DNA of 15,174 nucleotides from Burkholderiales bacterium UBA1834 (GCA_002339015.1 DDJC01000067.1:2484-17657), one strand, 5' to 3'. Counted from the first letter of the stretch, positions 1-7,726 are shown. The notes: generated by a model not told the origin, from the letters alone. Numbers and translations are program-made.

Positions 1-1015
1 CGCCGGTCAGCATGGATTCGTCCACCTCGGTGTCCCCGCGCACCACCTGCCCATCCCCCGCAAACGCCTGCCCCACGGCCACCCGCACATGGTCGCCCAA
101 CCGCAAGGCCGACAAGGGCACACGCTCGACCTTGCCCGCATCGAGATCCGCATCCACGGCCCGCTCCACGGCTTCCGGCAGGCGCGCGCTGAGTGATTCG
201 AGCGATTGCGTGACCTTCTCGCGCGCCCGGCTTTCCAGCCAGCGACCCGTGAGCAAAAAGCTCACGAACATGGTCAGCGAATCAAAATACACATCCGGGC
301 CCAGCCAACCCGCGTGCCCGAAGGTCACGCCCGTGCTCACGCCGAACATGGCCGCAATGCCCAGTGCCACCGGCGCGTCCATCGAGATGCGGCCGTGCTT
401 GAGTGCGGCCCAGGCCCCACTGAAAAAAGGCCCGCAGGAGAACAGCATCACCGGCAGGCTGAGCACCCAGGCCGACCAGTTCATCAGCTGCCAGATGTCC
501 GGCGAGATCTCCTCGGTGCCACCCACGTACTGGGCGGTGGAGACCATCATCACCTGCATCATGCAGAACCAGGCCACGAGCAGGCGCCAGAGCAGCTTGC
601 GCTGATCCTGCAGACGGGCTCCAAGTTGCCTGGCCCCGGCATCCGGCCAGGCACGGTAACCCACCCCTTGCACGGCCCGCACCAGCTGCGACAGGCGCAC
701 CCGCGCCGGATCAATCACCAGGCGGGCCCGCTGCGTGGCCCCCTGTACCTGAACATCACGCACGCCCGGCACGCTTTGCAGCGCGCCTTCAATGGTCAAG
801 GCGCAGGCGGCGCAGTACATGCCCGAAAGTCCCAGACCGATGGGCACGCTGCCATCCGATCCCGTGGCGCCGACCTGGCACTGCTGCAGCACGGCCGGGT
901 CATCCACACCCGCAGCCTGCACATCGCTGAGGGTGTTCATGCCAGCGTCAGCCTGCACGCGGCTGTCGGCGGCACCGGATCCCGGCACGTTAGAAGTGGA
1001 CAATGGCAAAGACAT
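1..1015 (-). CDS. ccoI: Copper-type P1B-ATPase, CcoI/FixI-like, N-terminal part (runs off left edge)
   Basis: The minus-strand frame starts at ATG 1015 and is open to base 1, giving 338 residues without a stop. Residues about 60-125 form a heavy-metal-associated domain with the GMYCAACA motif (Cys68, Cys71). Transmembrane segments follow, including FCMMQVMM near 150-157 and the 'SLTMFVSFLLTGRWLE' helix near 246-261. The actuator domain follows, and the frame ends inside the DESMLTG motif (332-338). The CPC metal site and the DKTGT phosphorylation site would lie beyond the window. An R-x-LLWR stretch leading into an M-x-VMM helix is typical of CcoI/FixI proteins, which supply copper to cbb3-type cytochrome oxidase, rather than of CopA detoxification pumps. 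That subclass call is inference; the P1B-ATPase call is firm. Met26 (base 940) is an alternative start. The gene is divergent from the DUF192 gene, with 55 bases between them. Confidence 0.85.
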   Translation of the reverse strand, partial: MSLPLSTSNVPGSGAADSRVQADAGMNTLSDVQAAGVDDPAVLQQCQVGATGSDGSVPIGLGLSGMYCAACALTIEGALQSVPGVRDVQVQGATQRARLVIDPARVRLSQLVRAVQGVGYRAWPDAGARQLGARLQDQRKLLWRLLVAWFCMMQVMMVSTAQYVGGTEEISPDIWQLMNWSAWVLSLPVMLFSCGPFFSGAWAALKHGRISMDAPVALGIAAMFGVSTGVTFGHAGWLGPDVYFDSLTMFVSFLLTGRWLESRAREKVTQSLESLSARLPEAVERAVDADLDAGKVERVPLSALRLGDHVRVAVGQAFAGDGQVVRGDTEVDESMLTG

Positions 1016-1053
1016 GGGCCACCCTACTCTATCCCCATCAGGCGGAGCCGACC

Positions 1054-1067
1054 CCGATCAGGATCAA
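1054..1067 (-). promoter_or_regulatory. Imperfect FNR/ANR-like box upstream of the ccoI-like gene
   Basis: Read on the minus strand, the bases are TTGAT-CCTG-ATCGG, matching 8 of 10 defined positions of the FNR/ANR consensus TTGAT-N4-ATCAA. A -10-like TAGAGT lies at 1026-1031. Together they fit a class II geometry with a start near 1019 and the box centred near -41.5. Genes for cbb3 oxidase and its copper supply are commonly FNR/ANR-controlled, which makes the match plausible. Against it, the box overlaps the ribosome-binding site of the divergent DUF192 gene, and a start near 1019 leaves almost no leader if translation begins at 1015. Weak call. Confidence 0.28.
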
Positions 1068-1070
1068 GAA

Positions 1071-1589
1071 ATGACACCGTTTGCTTCTCGCGCAATTTCG
1101 ATGCGCCCTGCCTTCACTCGCGGAAAAACAGTCGGCACAGCCTTGTGGCTGGCCGCCGCCTGCCTGGTCATGAACCCCTGGGCTCAGGCACAAGCCCAGG
1201 ATGGTCAGCCCCAGCGCCTGTCCACCACCACGTTGGGTGCCGGCATGTACAACATCAAGGTCGAGGTGGCGCAGACCCCTCAGGAACACGCCACTGGCCT
1301 GATGTGGCGCACCAGCATGCCCGCCAACGAAGGCATGCTGTTCATTTTTCCGCGGGCCGGCCAGCAGTGTTTCTGGATGAAGAACACCCTGCTGCCCCTG
1401 TCCATCGCCTTCATCGACGACAGTGGCCGCATCGTCAACCTCGATGAGATGCAAGCCAGGACCGAGACCCCACATTGTTCCACCCAGCCCGTGCGATTCG
1501 TGCTGGAGATGAACAAGGGGTGGTTCAAGAAGCACGGCTTCAAGCCCGGTGACCAGCTCAAAGGCGCGCCCTTCGGCACGCCCCGCTGA
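1071..1589 (+). CDS. Exported DUF192 family protein
   Basis: This is a 172-residue protein of the DUF192 family (COG1430). The start at 1071 is chosen because AGGA at 1060-1063 lies seven bases upstream; a second Met at codon 11 (base 1101) is possible. The N-terminus has basic residues followed by a hydrophobic stretch (ALWLAAACLVMNPWAQAQA), which predicts a Sec signal peptide cleaved near an AQA site and hence a periplasmic protein. The mature part carries family hallmarks: GLMWRTSMPANEGMLFIFP, FWMKNTLLPLSIAFID, and a late VLEMNKGWFKKHGFKPGD. The family forms a small beta-barrel fold without an assigned reaction. Its neighbour is a copper ATPase, but nothing in the protein (for example a Cys/His/Met cluster) clearly shows metal binding. 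Family assignment is firm; function is unknown. Confidence 0.88.
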   Translation: MTPFASRAISMRPAFTRGKTVGTALWLAAACLVMNPWAQAQAQDGQPQRLSTTTLGAGMYNIKVEVAQTPQEHATGLMWRTSMPANEGMLFIFPRAGQQCFWMKNTLLPLSIAFIDDSGRIVNLDEMQARTETPHCSTQPVRFVLEMNKGWFKKHGFKPGDQLKGAPFGTPR

Positions 1590-1627
1590 AGCCATTGCAC
1601 ATTCAGCCACTGAGGCCAGGATGGCGC

Positions 1628-2629
1628 TCAGCGGCTGCGCGCAGCCGCCAGGCGCTGGCGCAGGGTGTCCAGCACCGCGTAGGTGGCCTCGCGGCCGGCC
1701 AGCACGGACAGGCGCCGGTTGCTGAAATCCGCCCCGCCGATGCCTGAGAGCTTGGGGCGCACCACCACATCGGCATCCTTCAGCTCGTACTGGCTGATGC
1801 TGTGGCCCATGATGTTGAAGGTCTGCAGCAGGATCTGCATCGAGCTCTGCGTGGGCTGGCCCTGCGGGATGGCCGAGATGTCCACCGCGATGACCACGTC
1901 CGCCCCCATTTGCTGGGCATAACGCACGGGGATGGGTGAAACCAGCCCCCCATCCACATACTCTCGCCCAGCTATCTTGACGGGCTGGAACACGGCCGGC
2001 ACCGCACTGGATGCGCGCACGGCCACGCCCGGGTCGCCCCGGCGAAAAAGGATCGACTCGCCCGAGTTCAGGTCTGCCGCCACGATGCCCAAAGGAATGC
2101 GCATCTGCTCAATACTCTTGCCGCCGGTTTTGTCGCGTATGAACTTGGCCAGCGCTTCGCCCTTCATCAGCGAGCGGCCCGGGAACACCCAATCGGTGAT
2201 GGACGACTCGTCCAGCGTCATCGCCATCTGCTCCATCTCGGTGGGCGTTCGACCCGACGCATAGAGCGCGGCCACCATGGAGCCGGCCGAGGTGCCCACC
2301 ACGATGTCGGGCTTGATGCCCTGCTCCTCCAGTACCTGCAGCACGCCGATGTGGGCAAAGCCACGCGCGGCACCGCCACCCAAGGCCACGGCCACCTTGA
2401 TGACGCGCGGCGGCTTTGGAATGGGCGCGGGCGTGACCATGGCTGGCGTGTCCACCACGGGTGCCTGGCTCACGGGGGCTTGGCTGTCGCGCCCGCCCAG
2501 CAGACTGCCGCAACCACTCAAGGCCATTGCGGTCACCAAGGCTGCCAACCCCAGCCGAGGCGGCGCCAAGGGCAGCAGCGCGACATATATCCGAAGAGAA
2601 TTAACAACTTCCAAAAATGTTCTTTTCAT
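1628..2629 (-). CDS. Patatin-like phospholipase, predicted lipoprotein (RssA-like)
   Basis: This 333-residue protein has a patatin domain. It shows the glycine-rich oxyanion motif GGGAARGFAHIG (84-95), the nucleophile elbow GTSAG with Ser114, and the DGG motif with Asp226; these give the Ser-Asp dyad of patatin lipases. The N-terminus has a hydrophobic segment ending in LSGC, a lipobox with Cys40 as the likely lipidated residue, so the mature enzyme is probably membrane-anchored outside the cytoplasm. The sequence between about 45 and 75 is a Pro/Val/Ala-rich linker. The ATG at 2629 is preceded by AAAGG about ten bases upstream. The signal region is longer than usual for a lipoprotein, so a later non-ATG start (a TTG codon before the hydrophobic core) is possible. 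Expected activity is acyl-ester hydrolysis of phospholipid; the substrate cannot be read from sequence. It is divergent from the TauE/SafE gene. Confidence 0.88.
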   Translation of the reverse strand: MKRTFLEVVNSLRIYVALLPLAPPRLGLAALVTAMALSGCGSLLGGRDSQAPVSQAPVVDTPAMVTPAPIPKPPRVIKVAVALGGGAARGFAHIGVLQVLEEQGIKPDIVVGTSAGSMVAALYASGRTPTEMEQMAMTLDESSITDWVFPGRSLMKGEALAKFIRDKTGGKSIEQMRIPLGIVAADLNSGESILFRRGDPGVAVRASSAVPAVFQPVKIAGREYVDGGLVSPIPVRYAQQMGADVVIAVDISAIPQGQPTQSSMQILLQTFNIMGHSISQYELKDADVVVRPKLSGIGGADFSNRRLSVLAGREATYAVLDTLRQRLAAARSR

Positions 2630-2646
2630 TTATATAGAACCTTTTT
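2613..2646. repeat. AT-rich imperfect inverted repeat at the patatin gene start
   Basis: The arms 2613-2623 (AAAAATGTTCT) and 2636-2646 (AGAACCTTTTT) pair at 10 of 11 positions around a 12-base AT-rich centre. The repeat straddles the patatin start codon and ribosome-binding site and lies in the short divergent region shared with the TauE/SafE gene. The surrounding hundred bases are much more AT-rich than the rest of the window. It could be an operator or an mRNA hairpin; the sequence does not decide. Confidence 0.4.
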
Positions 2647-2721
2647 ACAGTTCAGCCTTGTTCAAACTGCCCGTCGTGCATGCGGGCATCTTCAGCGCAC
2701 AGCGCAGCAAGCTCTTTAACG

Positions 2722-3498
2722 ATGTTCGATTGGACTGCGATTGCCGCGGGCGCCGGCGTGGGCCTCATTGTGGGACTGACCGGCGTCGGTGGTGGTTCCC
2801 TGATGACGCCTCTGCTGATTTCGGTCTTCCACCTCGACAAGGCGGTGGCCATCGGCACCGACCTGTGGTTTGCCGGCCTCACCAAGGTGTCTGGCTCGGT
2901 GGCCCACCACCGCGAAGGCCATGTGGATTACCACATCACAAAAAAACTGCTGCTTGGCAGCATTCCGGCCACCATCGCGACGATGGCCTTCATGCACGTG
3001 GAAGGCCTCAGCAAGAGCCGCGACAGCACCCTGGCCTACGCCTTGGGCATCGCCCTGCTGCTCACGGCCATCACGGTGGCCTTCCGCCCGGTGTGGCACC
3101 GCGTGGGGATCTGGCTGGAGCGCTGGATCACGCGCGAACGCCGCCCGGCCATCACGGTGCTGTGTGGCGCCATCCTGGGCGTGCTGGTCTCGCTCAGCTC
3201 GATCGGGGCCGGCGCCCTGGGCGCCACCATGATTCTGCTGCTGTACCCGCGCCTGGACATGAAACGGCTGGTGGGCACCGACATCGCGCACGCCGTCCCC
3301 CTGACCATCGTTGCCGGCATCGGCCATGCCTCTCTGGGCAACGTGGAATGGGTTCTTCTGATCGAATTGTTGGCGGGCTCCATCCCCGGGATCTGGGTGG
3401 GGGCCAAGCTGACCAAGCAATTGCCTGAGACAATCACGCGTTTTGCGCTGTGCATCTGCCTGGTCATCGCCGCCCGCAAGATCTTGCTGACGGCCTGA
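2722..3498 (+). CDS. TauE/SafE (TSUP) family membrane transporter, probable sulfite/sulfur anion carrier
   Basis: This is a 258-residue, highly hydrophobic protein of the TauE/SafE family (PF01925, TSUP). The first helix carries the family's GLTGVGGGSLMTPLLI motif, and a second glycine/serine-rich repeat (LVSLSSIGAGALGATMILL) begins the C-terminal half, fitting the internal duplication of this family. ATG 2722 is preferred because the protein then begins directly at the first membrane helix; an in-frame ATG at 2680 would add 14 residues without a better ribosome-binding site. The gene lies about 100 bases upstream of cysI in the same direction. Family members export or import sulfite, sulfoacetate and other organosulfur anions. 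The context suggests handling of sulfite or sulfate for the cys pathway, but direction and substrate are inferred. Confidence 0.88.
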   Translation: MFDWTAIAAGAGVGLIVGLTGVGGGSLMTPLLISVFHLDKAVAIGTDLWFAGLTKVSGSVAHHREGHVDYHITKKLLLGSIPATIATMAFMHVEGLSKSRDSTLAYALGIALLLTAITVAFRPVWHRVGIWLERWITRERRPAITVLCGAILGVLVSLSSIGAGALGATMILLLYPRLDMKRLVGTDIAHAVPLTIVAGIGHASLGNVEWVLLIELLAGSIPGIWVGAKLTKQLPETITRFALCICLVIAARKILLTA

Positions 3499-3595
3499 GG
3501 CGAGCCCCACCGCCCTGACCAGTCCCACGACAAGACACCGCCGCAAGCACCCTTTTTTGACACATTGACGCCCGGTCGCCCGCCGGATGGATGCC

Positions 3596-5305
3596 ATGTA
3601 TCAGTACACCGAATTCGACAAGCACTTCGTCCGCCAGCGCGCGGCCCAGTTCCGCGACCAGCTCGAGCGCAACCTGGCCGGCAAGCTCGGTGACGAAGAG
3701 TTCCGCCCCCTGCGCCTGCAGAACGGCTGGTACATCCAGCGTCACGCCCCCATGCTGCGCGTGGCCGTGCCCTACGGCGAGCTGTCTTCAAGGCAGGTTC
3801 GCCAGCTGGCCCGCATCGCCCGTGAATACGACCGCGGCTATGCCCACTTCACCACGCGCCAGAACGTGCAGTACAACTGGATCCCGCTGGTCAAGTCCGC
3901 CGACGTGATGGACCTGCTGGCCGAGGTCAACATGCACGGCATCCAGACCTCGGGCAACTGCATCCGCAACATCACGGCCGACGCCATGGTGGGCGTGGCC
4001 GAGGACGAGATCATCGACGCCCGCCCCTACTGCGAGGTGATCCGCCAGTGGTCCACCCTGCACCCCGAGTTCGCCTTCCTGCCGCGCAAGTTCAAGATCG
4101 CCGTCAGCGGCGCCAAGGAAGACCGCGCGGCCACCTACTGGCACGACATCGGCCTGCACCTGGTCAAGAACGACGCAGGCGAGGTCGGCTTCAAGGTGCT
4201 GGTGGGCGGTGGCATGGGCCGCACGCCCATCACCGGCTCGGTCATCAACGAGTTCGTGCCCTGGCAGCAGATTCTGGTCTACATCGAGGCCATCGTGCGC
4301 GTGTACAACCGCTACGGCCGCCGCGACAACATGTACAAGGCCCGGATCAAGATCCTGGTCAAGGCCGAAGGCCAGAAGTTCTTCGACCAGGTCAACGAAG
4401 AGTTCGCCAACATCCTGACGCGTGACGTCGATGGCGCCGCCCACCTGATCCCGCAGGCCGAGTTCGACCGCGTGAACGCCGGCTTCCACAACCCTGCTTC
4501 GGTGCAGGCCCACGTGCCCACGGGCAACGGCTTGCCGGCGGACGCCTCCGACACCGACAAGGTGCAGTTCGGCAAGTGGCTTGAGCGCAATGTGCGCGGC
4601 CACAAGGTGCAGGGCTACAAGAACGTGACGCTGTCCGTCAAGCGCCCCGGCCAGGCCCCGGGCGACGCCACCGACACGCAGATGGACGCCATCGCCGACA
4701 TCGCCGACAAGTTCAGCGCCTCTGAAGTGCGCGTGACCCACGATCAGAACGTTTTGCTGCCCTGGGTGCGCGAAGAAGACCTGTTCGCCGTGTGGCAGGC
4801 CGCCAAGGCCGCCAGCTTCGCGGCGCCCAACATCGGCCTGCTCAGCGACATGATCGCCTGCCCGGGCGGAGACTTCTGCGCGTTGGCCAACGCCCGCTCC
4901 ATCCCCATCGCCAACGAGCTGATCGAGCGCTACCAGGATCTGGACGAGCTCTACGACATCGGCGAGATCGACCTGCACATCTCCGGCTGCATCAACTCCT
5001 GCGGCCACCACCACAGCGGCCACATCGGCATCCTGGGCGTGGACAAGGACGGCAGCGAGTGGTACCAGATCACACTGGGTGGCTCCGATGGCTCCGACCA
5101 CGCCCCCGCCAGCGTGGCCGGCAAGGTGATTGGCCCCTCGTTCTCGGCGGACGAGGTGAGCGACGTGATCGAGGCCGTGGTCGAGACTTACCGCAGCCAG
5201 CGCGCCGCCAACGAGAAGTTCATCGACACCGTCAAGCGCATCGGCCTGGAGCCGTTCAAGACCGCCGCCAACGCGGTGCGCCGCACCACGGCCAAGGCCG
5301 CGTGA
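3596..5305 (+). CDS. cysI: Sulfite reductase hemoprotein (nitrite/sulfite reductase family), CysI-type
   Basis: This protein reduces sulfite to sulfide with six electrons, using siroheme coupled to a [4Fe-4S] cluster. It is 569 residues long from ATG 3596 (MYQYTEF, the usual start of Burkholderiales homologues); ATG 3587, three codons earlier, is also possible. The cluster ligands are visible as Cys-X5-Cys (422 and 428, in ACPGGDFCAL) and Cys-X3-Cys (465 and 469, in SGCINSCGHHHSGH), with spacing close to that of the E. coli enzyme. Siroheme-contact regions include HFTTRQNVQYNW and SGNCIRNITADA in the first half. No cysJ flavoprotein lies next to it, so the electron donor differs from the enterobacterial system or is encoded elsewhere. 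It is the first core gene of the cys cluster. An orphan TTGACA at 3557-3562 lies upstream without a matching -10. Confidence 0.95.
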   Translation: MYQYTEFDKHFVRQRAAQFRDQLERNLAGKLGDEEFRPLRLQNGWYIQRHAPMLRVAVPYGELSSRQVRQLARIAREYDRGYAHFTTRQNVQYNWIPLVKSADVMDLLAEVNMHGIQTSGNCIRNITADAMVGVAEDEIIDARPYCEVIRQWSTLHPEFAFLPRKFKIAVSGAKEDRAATYWHDIGLHLVKNDAGEVGFKVLVGGGMGRTPITGSVINEFVPWQQILVYIEAIVRVYNRYGRRDNMYKARIKILVKAEGQKFFDQVNEEFANILTRDVDGAAHLIPQAEFDRVNAGFHNPASVQAHVPTGNGLPADASDTDKVQFGKWLERNVRGHKVQGYKNVTLSVKRPGQAPGDATDTQMDAIADIADKFSASEVRVTHDQNVLLPWVREEDLFAVWQAAKAASFAAPNIGLLSDMIACPGGDFCALANARSIPIANELIERYQDLDELYDIGEIDLHISGCINSCGHHHSGHIGILGVDKDGSEWYQITLGGSDGSDHAPASVAGKVIGPSFSADEVSDVIEAVVETYRSQRAANEKFIDTVKRIGLEPFKTAANAVRRTTAKAA

Positions 5306-5334
5306 TCCCACGGCATCGAAGAAGGACACACACC

Positions 5335-5841
5335 ATGAAATTCATCGACCAGCACCACGACCAGTGGCACACCGTGGGTGGCGAAGACGGCCCGATGGCC
5401 CACCCACCCTGCAAGCCCTACAGCCTGCTCACGCTGCCACAGTGGCACGCCGTGCGCGAATCCTGGCCCGCCCAGAGCGGCCCTGACTACAAGCCCGTCG
5501 GCGTGATCGTGCCCAACGACGAAGACATCGAAGTGCTCGAGCACGACGTGAACCGCCTGGCCCTGGTGGTGCTGCAGTTCCCCAAGTGGGTGGACGGCCG
5601 CGCCTACACCCAAGGCCACATCCTGCGTTCGCGCTACCGCTTCAAGGGCGAGATCCGCGCCACCGGCGAAGTGCTGGTGGACATGATGCCGCTGCTGGCC
5701 CGCACGGGCTTCGACGCCGTGGTGCTGCGCCACGACCAGGACCGCGCCGCCGCCGAGCGCGCACTGGGCTTCTTCGCAGCGCGTGGCCACTACCAGGGCG
5801 ACGTGCAGGTGACCAAGCCGGTGTTCAACCGCGCGGCCTGA
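5335..5841 (+). CDS. DUF934 family protein, conserved sulfite-reductase partner
   Basis: This 168-residue soluble protein belongs to the DUF934 family (COG3749). The start at 5335 has AAGGA at 5322-5326, eight bases upstream. The conserved core is visible in the second half: LQFPKWVDGRAYTQGHILR, then GEIRATGEVLVDMMPLL and ARTGFDAVVLR. There is no signal peptide, membrane segment, nucleotide-binding loop or cysteine cluster; only one cysteine is seen, near the N-terminus. Members of this family are regularly encoded directly after cysI in proteobacteria and are often annotated as 'probably involved in sulfite reduction', but no biochemical activity is established to my knowledge. Placement between cysI and cysH, with 29 bases after cysI, supports co-transcription and a role with CysI. 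Confidence 0.88.
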   Translation: MKFIDQHHDQWHTVGGEDGPMAHPPCKPYSLLTLPQWHAVRESWPAQSGPDYKPVGVIVPNDEDIEVLEHDVNRLALVVLQFPKWVDGRAYTQGHILRSRYRFKGEIRATGEVLVDMMPLLARTGFDAVVLRHDQDRAAAERALGFFAARGHYQGDVQVTKPVFNRAA

Positions 5842-5881
5842 GCGCCACGCAGGCGCCTCACCACACCCCAAGGGATTCCCC

Positions 5882-6757
5882 ATGAGCGACACCTCATCCC
5901 TGATTTCGACATTGCCCTTGCCTGATGACACCGAAGGTGCCGTCTCGTCCATCGGCGGCCCTGCGCCCGCGGCCGCCTCGGCCATCGGCCTGTACGCCCG
6001 CCCCAGCGCCGATTTCGACGCCAAGCTGGCCGACACCGTCGCGCTGCTCAAGGCCGCGGCCGGCGAGCACCCCGGCCAGGTCGTGCAGGCCACCAGCCTG
6101 GGCGTGGAAGACATGATCCTCACGGACCTGATCGCCAGGCACCGCCTGCCCATCGCCATTGGCACGCTGGAAACCGGCATGCTGCACGCCGAGACCTCGG
6201 CCCTGATCCCCACCATCGAATCGCACTACGCGGCCGAAGGCCTGAAGGTCGAGGTCTACCACCCGCAGGCCGAGGCGGTGATCGAGTTCGTGCGCACCCA
6301 TGGCGAGAAGGCCATGTACAAGAGCATCGACCTGCGCAAGGGCTGCTGCGGCATCCGCAAGATCGAGCCCCTGGGCCGCATGCTCGCCAACCGCACCGGC
6401 TGGGTCACCGGCCTGCGCCGCGAGCAATCGAACAACCGCGGCGGCATGCTGGCCCGCGAACAGGACGACAAGGGCCGCGCCAAGTTCAACCCGCTGATCG
6501 AGTGGACCTGGGGCGACGTGTGGCACTACGTGCAAGCCAACAACGTTCCCTACAACCCACTGCATGACCAGTTCATGCCCAGCATCGGCTGCGCGCCCTG
6601 TACCCGCGCCATCGCCGTGGGCGAGGATTTCCGCGCCGGCCGCTGGTGGTGGGAAGACGAATCCGCCAAGGAATGCGGCCTGCACGTGCACCAGCCCGAC
6701 GAGCCCGTGGCCGAAGAGCTGCCGCCGCTGGTCTCCAGCATCGAATCGAAGAACTGA
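5882..6757 (+). CDS. cysH: Assimilatory APS (phosphoadenylyl/adenylyl-sulfate) reductase
   Basis: This is a 291-residue CysH-family reductase that makes sulfite from an activated sulfate, with thioredoxin or a similar thiol donor. It has all four [4Fe-4S] ligands of the APS-using subgroup: adjacent Cys155-Cys156 (KGCCGIRK) and Cys237-X2-Cys240 (GCAPCTR). The catalytic ECGLH motif near the C-terminus has Cys265. Other motifs are TGLRREQSNNRGG (substrate loop) and SLGVEDM near the N-terminal phosphate-binding region. Enzymes that use only PAPS lack the paired cysteines, so APS is the predicted substrate; this agrees with the absence of cysC here. The start is supported by AAGGGA about six bases upstream. 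The first 40 or so residues are a Ser/Ala/Pro-rich extension before the recognised fold, longer than usual for the family. Confidence 0.95.
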   Translation: MSDTSSLISTLPLPDDTEGAVSSIGGPAPAAASAIGLYARPSADFDAKLADTVALLKAAAGEHPGQVVQATSLGVEDMILTDLIARHRLPIAIGTLETGMLHAETSALIPTIESHYAAEGLKVEVYHPQAEAVIEFVRTHGEKAMYKSIDLRKGCCGIRKIEPLGRMLANRTGWVTGLRREQSNNRGGMLAREQDDKGRAKFNPLIEWTWGDVWHYVQANNVPYNPLHDQFMPSIGCAPCTRAIAVGEDFRAGRWWWEDESAKECGLHVHQPDEPVAEELPPLVSSIESKN

Positions 6758-6766
6758 AGCAACGCT

Positions 6767-7726
6767 ATGAATGCCCCTGTGAACGTGAACCAATTGCTGG
6801 CGGAGGTCGACCACCGCCACCTGGACGCGCTGGAAGAAGAAGCCATCTTCATCCTGCGTGAAGTGGCCGCCAGTTTCGAGCGCCCGGGCCTGCTGTTCTC
6901 CAGCGGCAAGGACTCGTGCGTGGTGCTGCAGCTGGCCGAGAAGGCCTTCAAGATGAAGAACGCCGCCGGCAAGCTCGAAGGCAAGCTGCCCTTCCCGCTG
7001 GTGCACGTCGACACGGGCCACAACTTCCCTGAAGTGATCGCGTTCCGCGAACAGCGCGTGAAAGAGATCGGCGAGCGCCTGATCGTCGCGCACATGGAAG
7101 ACTCCATCAAGAAGGGCACCGTGCGCCTGGCCCACCCGCTGGAATCGCGCAACGGCCATCAAACCGTGACCCTGCTCGAAGCCATCGAGGACAACCGCTT
7201 CGACTGCCTGATCGGCGGCGCCCGCCGCGATGAAGAAAAAGCCCGTGCCAAGGAGCGGATCTTCAGCCACCGCGACAGCTTCGGCCAGTGGCAGCCCAAG
7301 GAGCAGCGCCCCGAGTTGTGGAACCTGTTCAACACCCGCATCAAGCCGGGCGAACACTTCCGCGCCTTCCCCATCAGCAACTGGACGGAGCTGGACGTGT
7401 GGCTCTACATCGCCCGCGAGAACATCCCGCTGCCCAGCATCTACTACAAGCACGCCCGCCAGGTGATCCGCCGCAAGGGCCTGCTGGTGCCGCTGACCGA
7501 GGTCACGCCGGCACTCGAAGGCGAAACCGTCGAGACCGTCGATGTGCGCTTTCGCACCGTGGGTGACATGACCTGCACCTGCCCGGTGGAGAGTGAAGCC
7601 GCCAGCCCGGCCGACATCGTCGCCGAGACCCTGCATGTGACCGTGAGCGAGCGTGGCGCCACCCGCATGGACGACCGCACGTCCGAGGCCTCGATGGAGC
7701 GCCGCAAGAAGGAAGGTTATTTCTGA
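6767..7726 (+). CDS. cysD: Sulfate adenylyltransferase small subunit (ATP-PPase)
   Basis: This 319-residue subunit forms adenosine 5'-phosphosulfate from ATP and sulfate, driven by GTP hydrolysis in its partner CysN. The N-type ATP pyrophosphatase P-loop is SSGKDS at residues 45-50. Further family motifs are VHVDTGHNFPEVIAFRE, GGARRDEEKARAKERIFS and the C-terminal RTSEASMERRKKEGYF. The length is close to that of characterised CysD proteins, and no domain is missing. It starts nine bases after the cysH stop. Its own stop overlaps the cysN start by one base (TGATG at 7724-7728), indicating translational coupling of the two subunits. Confidence 0.96.
   Translation: MNAPVNVNQLLAEVDHRHLDALEEEAIFILREVAASFERPGLLFSSGKDSCVVLQLAEKAFKMKNAAGKLEGKLPFPLVHVDTGHNFPEVIAFREQRVKEIGERLIVAHMEDSIKKGTVRLAHPLESRNGHQTVTLLEAIEDNRFDCLIGGARRDEEKARAKERIFSHRDSFGQWQPKEQRPELWNLFNTRIKPGEHFRAFPISNWTELDVWLYIARENIPLPSIYYKHARQVIRRKGLLVPLTEVTPALEGETVETVDVRFRTVGDMTCTCPVESEAASPADIVAETLHVTVSERGATRMDDRTSEASMERRKKEGYF

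Noticed and set aside
12..1447. Plus-strand open frames across the P-type ATPase region
   Set aside because: They oppose the ATPase frame with clear CxxC and DESMLTG motifs, and read as Arg/Pro/His-rich noise.
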